The notes: a model not told the origin generated them from the letters alone. A stretch of 64,000 nucleotides of DNA from Kitasatospora setae KM-6054 (GCF_000269985.1 NC_016109.1:6785001-6849000), one strand, 5' to 3'. Positions 34,713-43,587 are shown, counted from the stretch's first letter. Translations and numbers: made by a program.

Positions 34713-35581
34713 TGCGCATCAGTGAGTTCCGGAACACCCGCGCCGCCGACCGCTTCCAGGCCGCCTACGACCGCGCCCTGACCACCCTCTGGCCGGGCCC
34801 CCGCACCCCGCGCGACGTCCCCACCGACTACGGCACCACCCGTGTCCTGCAGACGGGTCCGGTGGCGGGCGACGCCGCCGGGCCGCCGCTCGTGCTGCTC
34901 CCGGGCTCCGGCGGCAACGCCCTGATGTGGCACCACCAGCTCGGCGAACTCGCCCGCCACCGAAGGGTGTTCGCCGTCGACCCGGTCGGCGAGCCGGGTG
35001 CCAGTCGGCAGAGCGCCCCGATCGCCGACGGCCGGGACGCCGCGCACTGGCTGGACCAGGTGCTCGCCGGGCTCGACCTCACCGGCGCCCACCTGGTCGG
35101 CTGCTCCTACGGCGGCTGGGTCGCCCTCCGGCACCGGCTGCACCACCCCGGGCGGGCCGGTGCGCTCACCCTGCTCGACCCGGCCGGGTTCAACGGCTTC
35201 GGGCCCCGCTTCTACGGCTGGCTGATCGCCGGCGGGATGGCCGCCTCCGCCCCGCGCGCGCTGCGCCCGCGGCTGGCCCGGGCGCTCGGCAACGGCGCGG
35301 TCCTGGAAGCGGAGTTGATGCGGCTCGGCCGCGCCGCGACGGGCTTCCGGCGGGCGCTGCCCGTCCCGCCGGTGTTCACCGACGAGGAGGTGCGCCGGCT
35401 GGACGGCCCCGCGCTGTTCCTGCTCGGCGCCCGCAGCGCCCTGCACGACTCGCGGGCCGTCGCCGACCGGATCGCCCGGCTCCTCCCGGCCGTCCGGGTC
35501 GAGGTCGTCCCGGACGCCGGACACTCACTGCCGATCGACCGGCCGGGCCTGGTCGCCGACCGGATCCTGCGAACGGGCTGA
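34712..35581 (+). CDS. Alpha/beta hydrolase
   Basis: 289 residues. The nucleophile elbow is GCSYGG with Ser132, the oxyanion segment is LLPGSGGNALMW, and the catalytic His is H271 in DAGHSLP. The cap region is short and helical. The substrate is unknown; family members are esterases, lactonases or C-C bond hydrolases. The operator covering its start implies it is made only when the adjacent TetR senses a ligand, so a detoxifying role is plausible. The start codon lies inside the palindrome with no clear ribosome site, suggesting leaderless or near-leaderless mRNA. Confidence 0.85.
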   Translation: MRISEFRNTRAADRFQAAYDRALTTLWPGPRTPRDVPTDYGTTRVLQTGPVAGDAAGPPLVLLPGSGGNALMWHHQLGELARHRRVFAVDPVGEPGASRQSAPIADGRDAAHWLDQVLAGLDLTGAHLVGCSYGGWVALRHRLHHPGRAGALTLLDPAGFNGFGPRFYGWLIAGGMAASAPRALRPRLARALGNGAVLEAELMRLGRAATGFRRALPVPPVFTDEEVRRLDGPALFLLGARSALHDSRAVADRIARLLPAVRVEVVPDAGHSLPIDRPGLVADRILRTG

Positions 35582-35588
35582 CGGAGCG

Positions 35589-36263
35589 TCAGGCCGCGCC
35601 ACCCGCAAGCGACTTCTCCTCGTCCAGGGAGAGCCGGTAGGACGCGTACAGCAGCACCGCGCAGACCGGACTCAGCAGCAGGGACGGCAGCGCGCCCGGC
35701 AGCACCACGGACAGCACCGCCTGCCCCAGGACCACGGCGGCGATCCGCAGCGCGGAGTTCCGGCTGCCGCGCAGCAGTTGCCAGGAGCGGCCCAGGCCCC
35801 GGCCCTCCAGCAGGACGGCCATCGGCAGCATCGCGGCCAGCGCGCCCAGCGCCAGGCCGGCCGGGATCAGGACCGGCAGCAGCGACCGCACCAGCGAGTC
35901 GCCGTCGAAGAACAGCGCCGACGCCAGCCAGACCAGCCCGGACACGTTGACCGCGCTGGTCAGCAGGGCCAGCCGCAGGACGGGGGCGCCCTCCGTCCGC
36001 AGCGCCCGCACCAGGTCGCGCTCGCCCTCCAGCAGCCGCAGCCGGGCGGACCAGAGCCAGCCGCCGAGCACCGCGCCGATCGCGAACATCAGCACCGCCG
36101 TCGCCTGCCCGGCCGCGCCGGAGCCGGTCGCCACACCGCCCAGCACGGCCAGCACGACCAGCTGCGCCAGCTCCACCGCGAGCAGCTGCCACCAGCAGGG
36201 CAGCGCCCGCTCCTTGGCCACCGCCCACCACGTCGAACCCTGTCCCGCCACGTCCTCGATCAC
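35589..36263 (-). CDS. Multi-pass membrane protein, paralogue A
   Basis: 224 residues from GTG 36263, overlapping the stop of the preceding gene (GTGA). About five to six hydrophobic segments. It opens VIEDVAGQGSTWWAVAKERA, matching the start of the upstream protein. No known domain is recognised; size and layout resemble small integral membrane proteins of unknown role in actinomycetes. Its stop is only eight bases from that of the convergent hydrolase gene. Confidence 0.7.
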   Translation of the reverse strand: MIEDVAGQGSTWWAVAKERALPCWWQLLAVELAQLVVLAVLGGVATGSGAAGQATAVLMFAIGAVLGGWLWSARLRLLEGERDLVRALRTEGAPVLRLALLTSAVNVSGLVWLASALFFDGDSLVRSLLPVLIPAGLALGALAAMLPMAVLLEGRGLGRSWQLLRGSRNSALRIAAVVLGQAVLSVVLPGALPSLLLSPVCAVLLYASYRLSLDEEKSLAGGAA

Positions 36264-37087
36264 GCCCCGACGGTACCCGACGGGTCCCGGTGGTCGAACG
36301 CGGCGTCCACCGGCGGGTACGCCGAGGGCCCGGCCGGGGCCGGCGGCCCGCCGAGCGGCAGGGTCGGACGGGCGGCGGGGGAGCGGCGGTAGGTGGCGAA
36401 CAGCGCCAGCGTGCCCGCGAGGCCCACCGGCACGGACAGCAGGTCGAACGCCTGCAGGCCGAGCCTCGAAGTGCCCCGGACGAAGAGCTCGGTGTACTGC
36501 CACTGGAGCAGCTGCCCGGCGACGAACACGCCGAACGCGATCGCGCACAGCCGCGCGGCCGTCGCGCCCCCGCCGCGCACCAGCAGCCGCCAGCAGGCGC
36601 GCACCCCGCCGCCCTCCAGGAAGGCGACCGCCGCCAGCGGCGCGGCCAGCGCGCCGGTGAGCGTCGCCGCCACGAGCAGCGGCCACCGTCCCGGTCCCCG
36701 CATCAGCTCGAAGGTCCACTCCGGCTGGAAGGCCCAGAGCAGCTGCTTCAGCTGCCACACCGAGAGCAGCACCGACCAGAGCGCCATCAGGCCCAGCTGC
36801 CGCGGCGGCACCCGCAGGACCGCCGCCCAGTCCGGCCGCGGCCCGAAGGCCAGCAGGCGCATCGCCACACCGGTCTGGTACGCCGACAGCACGGCGAGGA
36901 CCACCACCAGCAGCACCTGCAGCAGCTGGTACGACGGCGTCACGTCCTGGATTACCGTCACCACCGCCAGGTCGACGACCGCGCTCCCCGCCACCACCCC
37001 CAGCAGTGCCCACCCGCAGGCCCGGCCCCGCTCCGCGAAGATCCCCCGCCAACTCGCGCCGCCCGGGCGCGCATCCTCGATGATCAC
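36260..37087 (-). CDS. Multi-pass membrane protein, paralogue B
   Basis: 275 residues from GTG 37087. About five to six hydrophobic segments and a Pro-rich 35-residue cytoplasmic tail. The N-terminus (IIEDARPGGASWRGIFAERG) mirrors that of the downstream gene, as does the overall pattern, so the two arose by tandem duplication and are translationally coupled. They may form a hetero-oligomer. The family is not recognised. Confidence 0.7.
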   Translation of the reverse strand: MIIEDARPGGASWRGIFAERGRACGWALLGVVAGSAVVDLAVVTVIQDVTPSYQLLQVLLVVVLAVLSAYQTGVAMRLLAFGPRPDWAAVLRVPPRQLGLMALWSVLLSVWQLKQLLWAFQPEWTFELMRGPGRWPLLVAATLTGALAAPLAAVAFLEGGGVRACWRLLVRGGGATAARLCAIAFGVFVAGQLLQWQYTELFVRGTSRLGLQAFDLLSVPVGLAGTLALFATYRRSPAARPTLPLGGPPAPAGPSAYPPVDAAFDHRDPSGTVGA

Positions 37088-37200
37088 GGCAGGGAGAGCA
37101 GCGTACGACCCACCCCCGCCCCCGGCCCGCCTGCGGCGCGTGCACCGACTGGATCGGGTCTGCCTCGGGTCTGCCGACCGGGATGTTCGGGGCCGCAGCG

Positions 37201-37227
37201 CCCACCGGCCGGCCTCCGTCCGGTGGG
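37201..37227 (-). terminator. Hairpin after the kinase gene
   Basis: CCCACCGG (37201-37208) pairs perfectly with CCGGTGGG (37220-37227) over an 11-nt loop, 25 bases past the kinase TAA stop. It probably ends the methylase-kinase transcript. Confidence 0.5.
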
Positions 37228-37252
37228 AATTTCACCGGAGGGCCAGACCTCC

Positions 37253-38635
37253 TTACGATGAACTCCCCTCCCCGGTTGCGTGGTTCGGATCGGCGGTGGA
37301 CTCGGCGGAGGGCTCCTCCTTCAGGTGCTCGAGGCAGCGGGAGAGTCCCGAAGAAGCCTCGATGTGCGCGTTGGCGGACCCGGTGCGGTCCTCGGTGTCC
37401 TGGAAGACGGATTCGAAGAGTTCCAGGGAGTCCTGGTGGAACCCGAGTTCGCAGAAGGCCGCAGCGACGATGTTGCGCAGGTCCGCCACATAGGGGTCGC
37501 CCGGTCCCCAGTAGGAGATGGAGTCGGGGAGCGCGGGCTGGATGAGTTCCAGTGCGCGCTCCGGAGCCCCTTGCTTCAGGAGGGAGCGGGCATCGTGAAT
37601 GTACTGCCGGAGATCTCCTCGTGGCGGGGTGACCGGGTTCCTGGAGATCTTTGCCGGCTTCTTCTCGACTGCCTCCTCCATGGGCGCGTAGGGCTCGCGG
37701 AAGATTCGGGTCGGGTCGGGGAAGTCGGCGAGGTCGGGACTTTTGCTTCCGGGCTTGGGGAGGTGGGGCCGGATCAGTCGGTTCAGTTCGTCGGCGGACC
37801 TGATGCGCGACATCGGGTCTTTCTCCAGCAACTTCATCACCAGGTCGACGACGTCGGGAGGGAGGTCGGGCCGATGGGTCGCGATGGATTCGGGGATCGT
37901 GTTGAGGTGCTGAAATGCCAGGATGGAAATGTTGGTGGAGGTGAAGGGGAGCTGGCCCGCCAGCATCTCGTACATCATGCAGCCGACGGAGTAGAGGTCG
38001 GTCTCCGGGCGGCACGGGCTTTCGTCGAAAATCTCCGGCGCCATGTACTCCCGAGTCCCCAGGTACTGCCCCGGTTCGGTGAGTCGGGGGCCGAGCTCTG
38101 GGACGGAAGCCACGCCGAAGTCCAGTACCTTGACCAGCCCGAAGCGGGTGATCATGATGTTTTCCAGCTTGATGTCGCGGTGGATGACGGATCTTTCGTG
38201 GGCGGCTTGCAGCACGTGGCAGAGGCCGACGATGATGGATGCGACAACCGGTAGTTCGAGACTTCCGAATTCCTCCATGAAGTCATGCAGGGAGGCTCCG
38301 TCGATGCGTTCCATGACGATGTAGAAGGCGCCGCTCTCGTATCCGGCGTCATGGACCGAGGCTACGCCGGGGTGATCCATTCCAGCGGTGGCGCCCATCT
38401 CTCGCTGAAATCGCTTCACCGCATTGTCGCTGGCTTTTGTGTCGCCGCTGTAGAATGTTGTCGCGAATTTGATCGCCACCGCCCTTTCGAGCTGCTGGTC
38501 GAACGCGCTCCACACCTCTGCCTGGCCGCCGCTGCCGATTTTACTGTCCAGTCGGTAGCGGTTCGCGATGTGCTGCCCTGGCCGTCGGTTGTACAAAATT
38601 CCCTCCGTGAGCCTGGTTGCCGATGTTCGTTTCAC
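37253..38635 (-). CDS. Ser/Thr protein kinase with TPR-like tail (defence island)
   Basis: 460 residues from GTG 38635, which overlaps the methylase stop (GTGA). Complete Hanks-type kinase: glycine loop GSGGQAEV (34-41), K56 in VAIK, E79, HRDIKLEN (152-159), DFG (172-174) and APE. A linker leads to a helical C-terminal part (about 335-440, IHDARSLLKQGAPERALELI) resembling TPR repeats. There is no membrane segment, unlike PknB-type kinases. Base composition is distinctly low here: two 60-bp rows I counted are 53% and 60% GC against 83% in a row of the flanking membrane gene. Kinases of this sort occur in phage defence, for example PglW and Stk2. The target is unknown. Confidence 0.88.
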   Translation of the reverse strand: MKRTSATRLTEGILYNRRPGQHIANRYRLDSKIGSGGQAEVWSAFDQQLERAVAIKFATTFYSGDTKASDNAVKRFQREMGATAGMDHPGVASVHDAGYESGAFYIVMERIDGASLHDFMEEFGSLELPVVASIIVGLCHVLQAAHERSVIHRDIKLENIMITRFGLVKVLDFGVASVPELGPRLTEPGQYLGTREYMAPEIFDESPCRPETDLYSVGCMMYEMLAGQLPFTSTNISILAFQHLNTIPESIATHRPDLPPDVVDLVMKLLEKDPMSRIRSADELNRLIRPHLPKPGSKSPDLADFPDPTRIFREPYAPMEEAVEKKPAKISRNPVTPPRGDLRQYIHDARSLLKQGAPERALELIQPALPDSISYWGPGDPYVADLRNIVAAAFCELGFHQDSLELFESVFQDTEDRTGSANAHIEASSGLSRCLEHLKEEPSAESTADPNHATGEGSSS

Positions 38636-40590
38636 TGCTTGCCGGGGGAGGCGATCGGATCGTTCTCGGTCGGCTGCAGCGCTCCGGAGGCGAGTCCGTC
38701 GATGAGCCGGGTTGCCACCAGGCGTCCGAGCTGGCTCGCCTCGTCGAGTACGGTTCTGAATTCTTCGATTCGGCGGAAGGCCGTGCCGATCCTGCGCTGG
38801 TCGCTCAGGGAACGAACCGGGAGGTGTACGCGGGACGGGGCGAGCGGGGACGGGCGGCCACCGGTTCCGGCCCGTCGTCGCCCGGGGGTCTCGGCCAGTG
38901 AGTAGGCCAGGAACCAGGGGTCGAGGACCTCCGGATCGGGGCGGAGCACCGTGATTCCGGGCCCGGGTACGGCTCCGAACTCGATGGGCCGAGCCGGGCG
39001 GGCGCTCTCGACCGTTCCGGCCAGGATCAGGACGTCATCCGCCTGGATGGCGTCGAGGGTGCCGTCCGTCGTCATGGAGGTGGGCGGGTTGCCCAGGACC
39101 GCTTCCTGGAGTTGCAGGAGAAGGCGCGCCGGACCGTCCGGCGGCGGAGTGTCCCGGCGCGAGACCCCCCGCCACAGTCGGACGTTTCCGGAGCTGACCA
39201 GATCCTCCAGCGAGATGACATGTGCGCCCGTGGGGCCGGCCGGTTCCACGGGCGGGAGGCCGTTGGTCAACCGGGTGAGCATGGTGCGCCACTCCGTCGC
39301 GGCCTCCGTCAGTTCGCCGAGGCTCGGGGCCGGCGGCGCCGTCACGGGGATCCTGGTGGCCGGCGTGAGGTCGGTGGTGTCGTCCAGCAGATCGGTGATC
39401 GGCGCGACGTGGGCCGTTCCTGCCTCGTCGACCGGTCGGCCGTGCTGGAAGTCGAGCCACGCCGTCGTGACTTCGCGGTGCACTGAGGGCCAGTCCACCG
39501 CGTGGCGCTGGCCGGCGGCGGGATCCGTGTGCCGGGCAGCGGTGAGGAACAGCACGCTGGTGCGCGTTCCGTATCCGAGGACCCACAGATCGATGCCCAT
39601 CGAGTGGGTCGAAGCCGAGCCGGGAGGAAGGCTGATGACGGCCTGTAGTTTGCCGTTCCGCACCAACTCCGCTCGGATCCTGCGACCGGACGGTCGCGAG
39701 GCGGCGGCCGGGGGCATCGCGATCACGGCCCGCCCGCCCGGTGAAAGGTGGGCCAGCACGTGCTGAAGCCAGGCGAGTTCGGGATCTCCTTGGGCCGGCA
39801 GGCCGTAGGCCCAGCGGGAGTCGTACGCCAAGCCGTCGCGGCCCCAGTGGCGTTGCCCGAAGGGCGGATTGCAGACGGCGGCGGGGGCGGAGCAGTCGGG
39901 GAAAGCGTCTGCCGTGAGTGAGTCCCCGGCTTCGACGGTGACCGTTCCGGCGCCGGCCAGGTCCAGTCGTCGGCGGGACAGTTCGGCGAGATCCGGGTCG
40001 ATCTCCTGGCCGATCAGTCGGGTCGCCCCGGCTTGCGCGGCCGCCAGGAGGAGTGTGCCGGTTCCGCAGGCCGGATCGAATACCGGGCCGGTCAGCGGGG
40101 CGCCGACGGGTGCGACGAGTTCGACCATCAGGGCCGCGATCGGTTCGGGAGTCACTTCCACCTGCCTGGCATAGGCGTCCTTCCAGCGAGCCAGAACGGA
40201 CTCGAAAGACGCCGCAGGGGTTTCGGTCAGGCTCAAGCGCCTTGCGATGGAAGCGAGTTCGACTGAAACCGGATCCTTCGGGTCATCGGCGACAGGTGGG
40301 CGGCTGGACAGGGTCCGGGCGAACGAGGCGAGGACGGCCGCCGGACGCGCGGGGTCGCTCAGCGCGTCGATCCGCTGCCAGGCTTCCTCGGAGGCGGACA
40401 AGTGGATCTCTTTGCCGTGGTCGCGGAGCCAGCCGACGACTTCGGAGAGGGCGAACCGGGGGCTCGACGGAGTGCCGGCCGTCGGAGTCGGGAAGTCGGG
40501 GAACCGCTTGCGCCAGGCGCTGACCGCGGCCGGCCCGACCTTGGCGATCCGGGCGACGCCCGCCGCGGTGATGGTCGCGTCTGTGGTCAT
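38632..40590 (-). CDS. N6-adenine DNA methylase fused to a specificity-like domain
   Basis: 652 residues from ATG 40590, with GAGGAG upstream. The N-terminus (about 8-58) is a small HTH-like module. Residues ~120-345 form the HsdM-type methyltransferase with the SAM motif DPACGTG (172-178) and catalytic NPPF (241-244). After about residue 470 the sequence resembles a HsdS target-recognition half (ISLEDLVSSGNVRLWRG, later LPVRSLSDQRRIGTAFRRIEE). So modification and recognition sit in one chain, as in type IIG or type I-like systems, but no endonuclease domain is visible. It is divergent from the nuclease/pPIWI operon and coupled to the kinase. It likely marks host DNA as self. Confidence 0.85.
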   Translation of the reverse strand: MTTDATITAAGVARIAKVGPAAVSAWRKRFPDFPTPTAGTPSSPRFALSEVVGWLRDHGKEIHLSASEEAWQRIDALSDPARPAAVLASFARTLSSRPPVADDPKDPVSVELASIARRLSLTETPAASFESVLARWKDAYARQVEVTPEPIAALMVELVAPVGAPLTGPVFDPACGTGTLLLAAAQAGATRLIGQEIDPDLAELSRRRLDLAGAGTVTVEAGDSLTADAFPDCSAPAAVCNPPFGQRHWGRDGLAYDSRWAYGLPAQGDPELAWLQHVLAHLSPGGRAVIAMPPAAASRPSGRRIRAELVRNGKLQAVISLPPGSASTHSMGIDLWVLGYGTRTSVLFLTAARHTDPAAGQRHAVDWPSVHREVTTAWLDFQHGRPVDEAGTAHVAPITDLLDDTTDLTPATRIPVTAPPAPSLGELTEAATEWRTMLTRLTNGLPPVEPAGPTGAHVISLEDLVSSGNVRLWRGVSRRDTPPPDGPARLLLQLQEAVLGNPPTSMTTDGTLDAIQADDVLILAGTVESARPARPIEFGAVPGPGITVLRPDPEVLDPWFLAYSLAETPGRRRAGTGGRPSPLAPSRVHLPVRSLSDQRRIGTAFRRIEEFRTVLDEASQLGRLVATRLIDGLASGALQPTENDPIASPGKQ

Positions 40591-40934
40591 CGGGACTCCT
40601 CGTGTCGCTGCTCCGCGCAGCCTAGCACCGAGTGAACTGATGACTACGTATCTTGTACTGGATTGGTTGACGTCATCAACAAGCAGATGCAACTCTATGG
40701 TTCGCCGCAGCTTCTCCGGGCGAGGGGGTACTTCGAGTGTCACAATGGCGACCGCCGCCGGGCGTGGGTGGATCATCAAGTCTCATAAGGGTTTTCACCG
40801 GATCCGCCCGGGAGGACGAGCTGGCCTGCCCGATGAGGTCGGCGCTCAAGGCTCGGCCGCGAGCCACCGTGCCGCCCGGGTCGGTGGCTCGCTTCAAGTC
40901 TGACAGTCAGGAACATTTCAATCTCGGTCCGGTC
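40591..40934. promoter_or_regulatory. Divergent control region of the defence island
   Basis: This gap between the methylase and nuclease starts has an AT-rich core at 40625-40700. It contains the palindrome TGACGTCA (40668-40675) inside TTGACGTCATCAA. TTGACG on the plus strand and TTGATG on the minus strand could be -35 boxes of two divergent promoters, though neither -10 match is strong. One regulator at this palindrome could control both operons. Confidence 0.4.
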
Positions 40935-42428
40935 ATGGAAGCGCTCGATCTGATCGAGTTCGACCACCTGTCGGTCGACCGGGCGCTCGAGCGGGTCGGC
41001 GCGCCCGCGGGCAGGCCGCCCCTGGAACAGGGCTTCGCGGCCTGGACCCGGCTCGCGGTTCACCGCTACCTTTCGACCCTTGGGCCGGAGCTGGTCCCGG
41101 TGCGGCACGACTGGGTGTTCATCAGGACCCTGGACGAACCGGACGACCGCGGCGCCCTGCGCTACGAGTTGTGCGTCTGGGGGCGCCGCTACGTCGATCC
41201 GTCCAGCCGGACGCGGGAACTGCGCATCCCCCTCGCGAAGCGGGTCGACCAGGACGAGCGCGACGAGTCGGAACTCGCGGTGATGGCGATGGTGCTGGCC
41301 GAGGGCCGACCGGCCGAACTGCCCGATTTCCGGTTCTGGAAGCAGTACGCCGAGCCGGTCGACGCGTCGGCCGAGAGCGCGGCACCACCGGAATCGGTCC
41401 GGATCACCGTGGTCGACTGCGTCAACGGCCGGGCGCAACCGATCCTGGTCGACACGCCGGAGGCGATTCGCGAGCGGTACCGGAAATCAGGGAGGAAGCG
41501 GCTGGCCGACGTCGTGACCGGCACGGAGTACCGCCCCGGTCGAGGCTGCGGGGACTGCAAGTTGATCGCCACCTGCCCGGCGCTGCCACGCGTGCCCGGC
41601 CTGCTCGGCATCGATGATCCGAACCGGGCGCGGCGTACCTGGTCGGTGACGAACGGCCGCTACTACGCGGGGAACAGCGGGAAGGGCGACGGCTGCCCCG
41701 CGCGCGACCGGTTCCACCGGCTGCGCCTCCCTCCCGAGGCCGATCGGGAATGGGGACCGGCCGTGGTCAGGGGGCACGCGGTGCACGTCCGGATCCAGCA
41801 GCAGCACGAGGCGCACCCCGGCGTCGCCTGTCGGCCGGACGAGGCGCCGGACGGAGGCGGGCCGTGGACCGCGGGCCGATGGTCGGTCTCCGGTCGCGAG
41901 GCCGACCAGGGGGCCCGGATGGTCGCCGCCCACTCCAGGTACTGCCCCTACCGGTTGTCGACCGTGAACGGGATCGTCCACGAGGCGCAGGTGACCCTGC
42001 ACGATCCGGCAGCGGACGTACTGATCACCGCCCGACCGGACACGCTGTACCGGGAGGGCGGGATGCGGGTGTACCGGGAGACCAAGACGGACGTCCGTCG
42101 AGGCTTGCCGGTGGAGTCCGATCTGCTGGCGGAACGCCCGCAACTCGCGCTCGCGCTGCTCTGGATGGCGCTGACTCCCGACCGCGGCGGGCCGGGCCGG
42201 GTCGAGCTGGAGGTGCTCGGCACCGACGGAGCGAGGCTGGAGATCCTCATGGCCGATCAGCGGCACCTCGTCGAACGCGCTCGGGAGATCGTCCGCGGTC
42301 TGGTGGAGAACTGGCACGGGGACACCTCGCACACCCCGAACCCGGGGCAGCACTGCGCCCGCTGCTCCACCGCCGTCTGGTGCGGGGACCGCGCGGATCT
42401 GCCCGGTCGAACCCAGGGAGCGGACTGA
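40935..42428 (+). CDS. Duplicated RecB/Cas4-like nuclease (defence island)
   Basis: 497 residues if started at ATG 40935; in-frame GTG 40884, ATG 40833 or GTG 40737 are possible but add poorly coding sequence. The second half is a PD-(D/E)xK nuclease of the RecB/Cas4 type: D369 in ARPDTLY, E382-T-K384 in RETKT, then Q403 in RPQLALALLW. It closes with the Cys triad C474-x2-C477-x5-C483. The first half ends with an identically spaced triad, C205-x2-C208-x5-C214 (CGDCKLIATC), but shows no clear catalytic residues. This suggests an internal duplication with one dead nuclease unit. The triads may bind Fe-S or zinc. It is the first gene of the pPIWI-RE operon. Confidence 0.72.
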   Translation: MEALDLIEFDHLSVDRALERVGAPAGRPPLEQGFAAWTRLAVHRYLSTLGPELVPVRHDWVFIRTLDEPDDRGALRYELCVWGRRYVDPSSRTRELRIPLAKRVDQDERDESELAVMAMVLAEGRPAELPDFRFWKQYAEPVDASAESAAPPESVRITVVDCVNGRAQPILVDTPEAIRERYRKSGRKRLADVVTGTEYRPGRGCGDCKLIATCPALPRVPGLLGIDDPNRARRTWSVTNGRYYAGNSGKGDGCPARDRFHRLRLPPEADREWGPAVVRGHAVHVRIQQQHEAHPGVACRPDEAPDGGGPWTAGRWSVSGREADQGARMVAAHSRYCPYRLSTVNGIVHEAQVTLHDPAADVLITARPDTLYREGGMRVYRETKTDVRRGLPVESDLLAERPQLALALLWMALTPDRGGPGRVELEVLGTDGARLEILMADQRHLVERAREIVRGLVENWHGDTSHTPNPGQHCARCSTAVWCGDRADLPGRTQGAD

Positions 42429-42429
42429 A

Positions 42430-43587
42430 GTGGCACAGACGCCGGAGAAGCCACCGAGGGCCTGGCGGTGGGACTCGGACGACGGAGTCGCCGCGCTCCA
42501 GGACGTGGCCACGGCACTCGTCGCCCTGCACGACGTGGAGAATCCCGGGACCTTCCAACTGCCCTACCCCGCGGAGGCCCAACGCGCGCTGGACCGCTTG
42601 GCGCTCACCTGCCTGTGGCTCCGGTGCCCGCTGCCGGAGAGCGTTCCCGGTCTGATCGAATGGGGCGCCACCAGGATCCTCGACGACTGGCCGCTGCACT
42701 TGCCCGAAGGCACCGCCCATCCGGACGGCCGACTGCTGGACGAGGACACCCGGCTGCCGACCCAGCTCTGCCTCGAGTGGGCGGCGGACGCCGAACGGCA
42801 CCCCGCGAACCGCTTCGACCGCCAGGTGCTCGCCTTCGCCGCGGACCGCTGCCGGGCCGAGGACGACCAGGAGACCTACCTCGCGTTCCGCCGGCAACTG
42901 GCGAAGGAACCGGTGACCACGAAGAACAAGCTGAGCACCATGCTCGGTCGGACGGACATGGACGCGGACCTGGTCAGGGACGTCCTGAACGAGGTCTACC
43001 GCCCTGCCCCGCCGGGCTCGGTCGAGAAGGGCCGGGCGGTGCTCTGCGGTCGCTGCGGGATCCTCCTGGTGCGCACCAGGCGTTCGGAGTGGCGGTGCGA
43101 GCGCGAGGAGTGCCGCCGTCGCGGTGTCCGCGAGGGGAAGGAACTCGACGCGCGTGACGGCGGCCTGCGCCAGTTGACGAGGCCCGTCCGCCAGTGGATC
43201 ACCGCACCCGGACGGGTGGCGCTCAAGCTCGAACAAAGGTTGCGAGCCTGGTGCGAGGTCGAACTGTGGCCCGACTTCGGCGCTTTCGACCTGCGGCTCG
43301 TCCTGCCGGGCGGGGTGGTCTGGGCGGTCGACGTGCACGACTGGGTGGACCCGGGGCTGCTGGGTCGCCTACGCGAGCAGCCGCGCCCCGACCTCGCGGC
43401 CCATCGACGCCTGTGGGTCGTACCGAGGGAGAGCGTCACCGCGGTCTCCGGCTACCGCACCAGGTACCGCGAGGTCAGGCCCATCGGCCCGGAGTTGCTC
43501 AGCGACGCCGAACTGGTCAGCGAGGTGAAGGCGTTCGTGGAGAACGGCCCACGAGGGAGGGAAGCACCGGATGATCGACCGCAGTAG
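42430..43587 (+). CDS. pPIWI-RE-associated restriction endonuclease-like protein
   Basis: 385 residues from GTG 42430, one base after the previous stop. A helical N-terminal domain (about 15-190) precedes a zinc ribbon (C206, C209, C223, C228). The C-terminal restriction-fold domain has E268, D287 in FDLRL and VDVHDW at 300-305. It matches the REase component of the pPIWI-RE three-gene island. The strand that should read D-x-K reads D301-V-H303, so the usual catalytic Lys is replaced by His. It could still cleave with altered chemistry, or serve as a DNA-binding subunit. The gene overlaps the helicase gene by 17 bases. Confidence 0.75.
   Translation: MAQTPEKPPRAWRWDSDDGVAALQDVATALVALHDVENPGTFQLPYPAEAQRALDRLALTCLWLRCPLPESVPGLIEWGATRILDDWPLHLPEGTAHPDGRLLDEDTRLPTQLCLEWAADAERHPANRFDRQVLAFAADRCRAEDDQETYLAFRRQLAKEPVTTKNKLSTMLGRTDMDADLVRDVLNEVYRPAPPGSVEKGRAVLCGRCGILLVRTRRSEWRCEREECRRRGVREGKELDARDGGLRQLTRPVRQWITAPGRVALKLEQRLRAWCEVELWPDFGAFDLRLVLPGGVVWAVDVHDWVDPGLLGRLREQPRPDLAAHRRLWVVPRESVTAVSGYRTRYREVRPIGPELLSDAELVSEVKAFVENGPRGREAPDDRPQ

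Noticed and set aside
35578..35592. Fifth copy of the CTGACG-n3-CGTCAG palindrome
   Set aside because: It lies between two convergent stop codons and its symmetry comes from TGA facing TCA. It is not in a promoter region, so it is probably coincidence or part of a terminator.
37253..40590. BREX type 2 / Pgl system
   Set aside because: Kinase and methylase are present, but there is no PglZ phosphatase or PglY ATPase, and the partner operon is pPIWI-RE.
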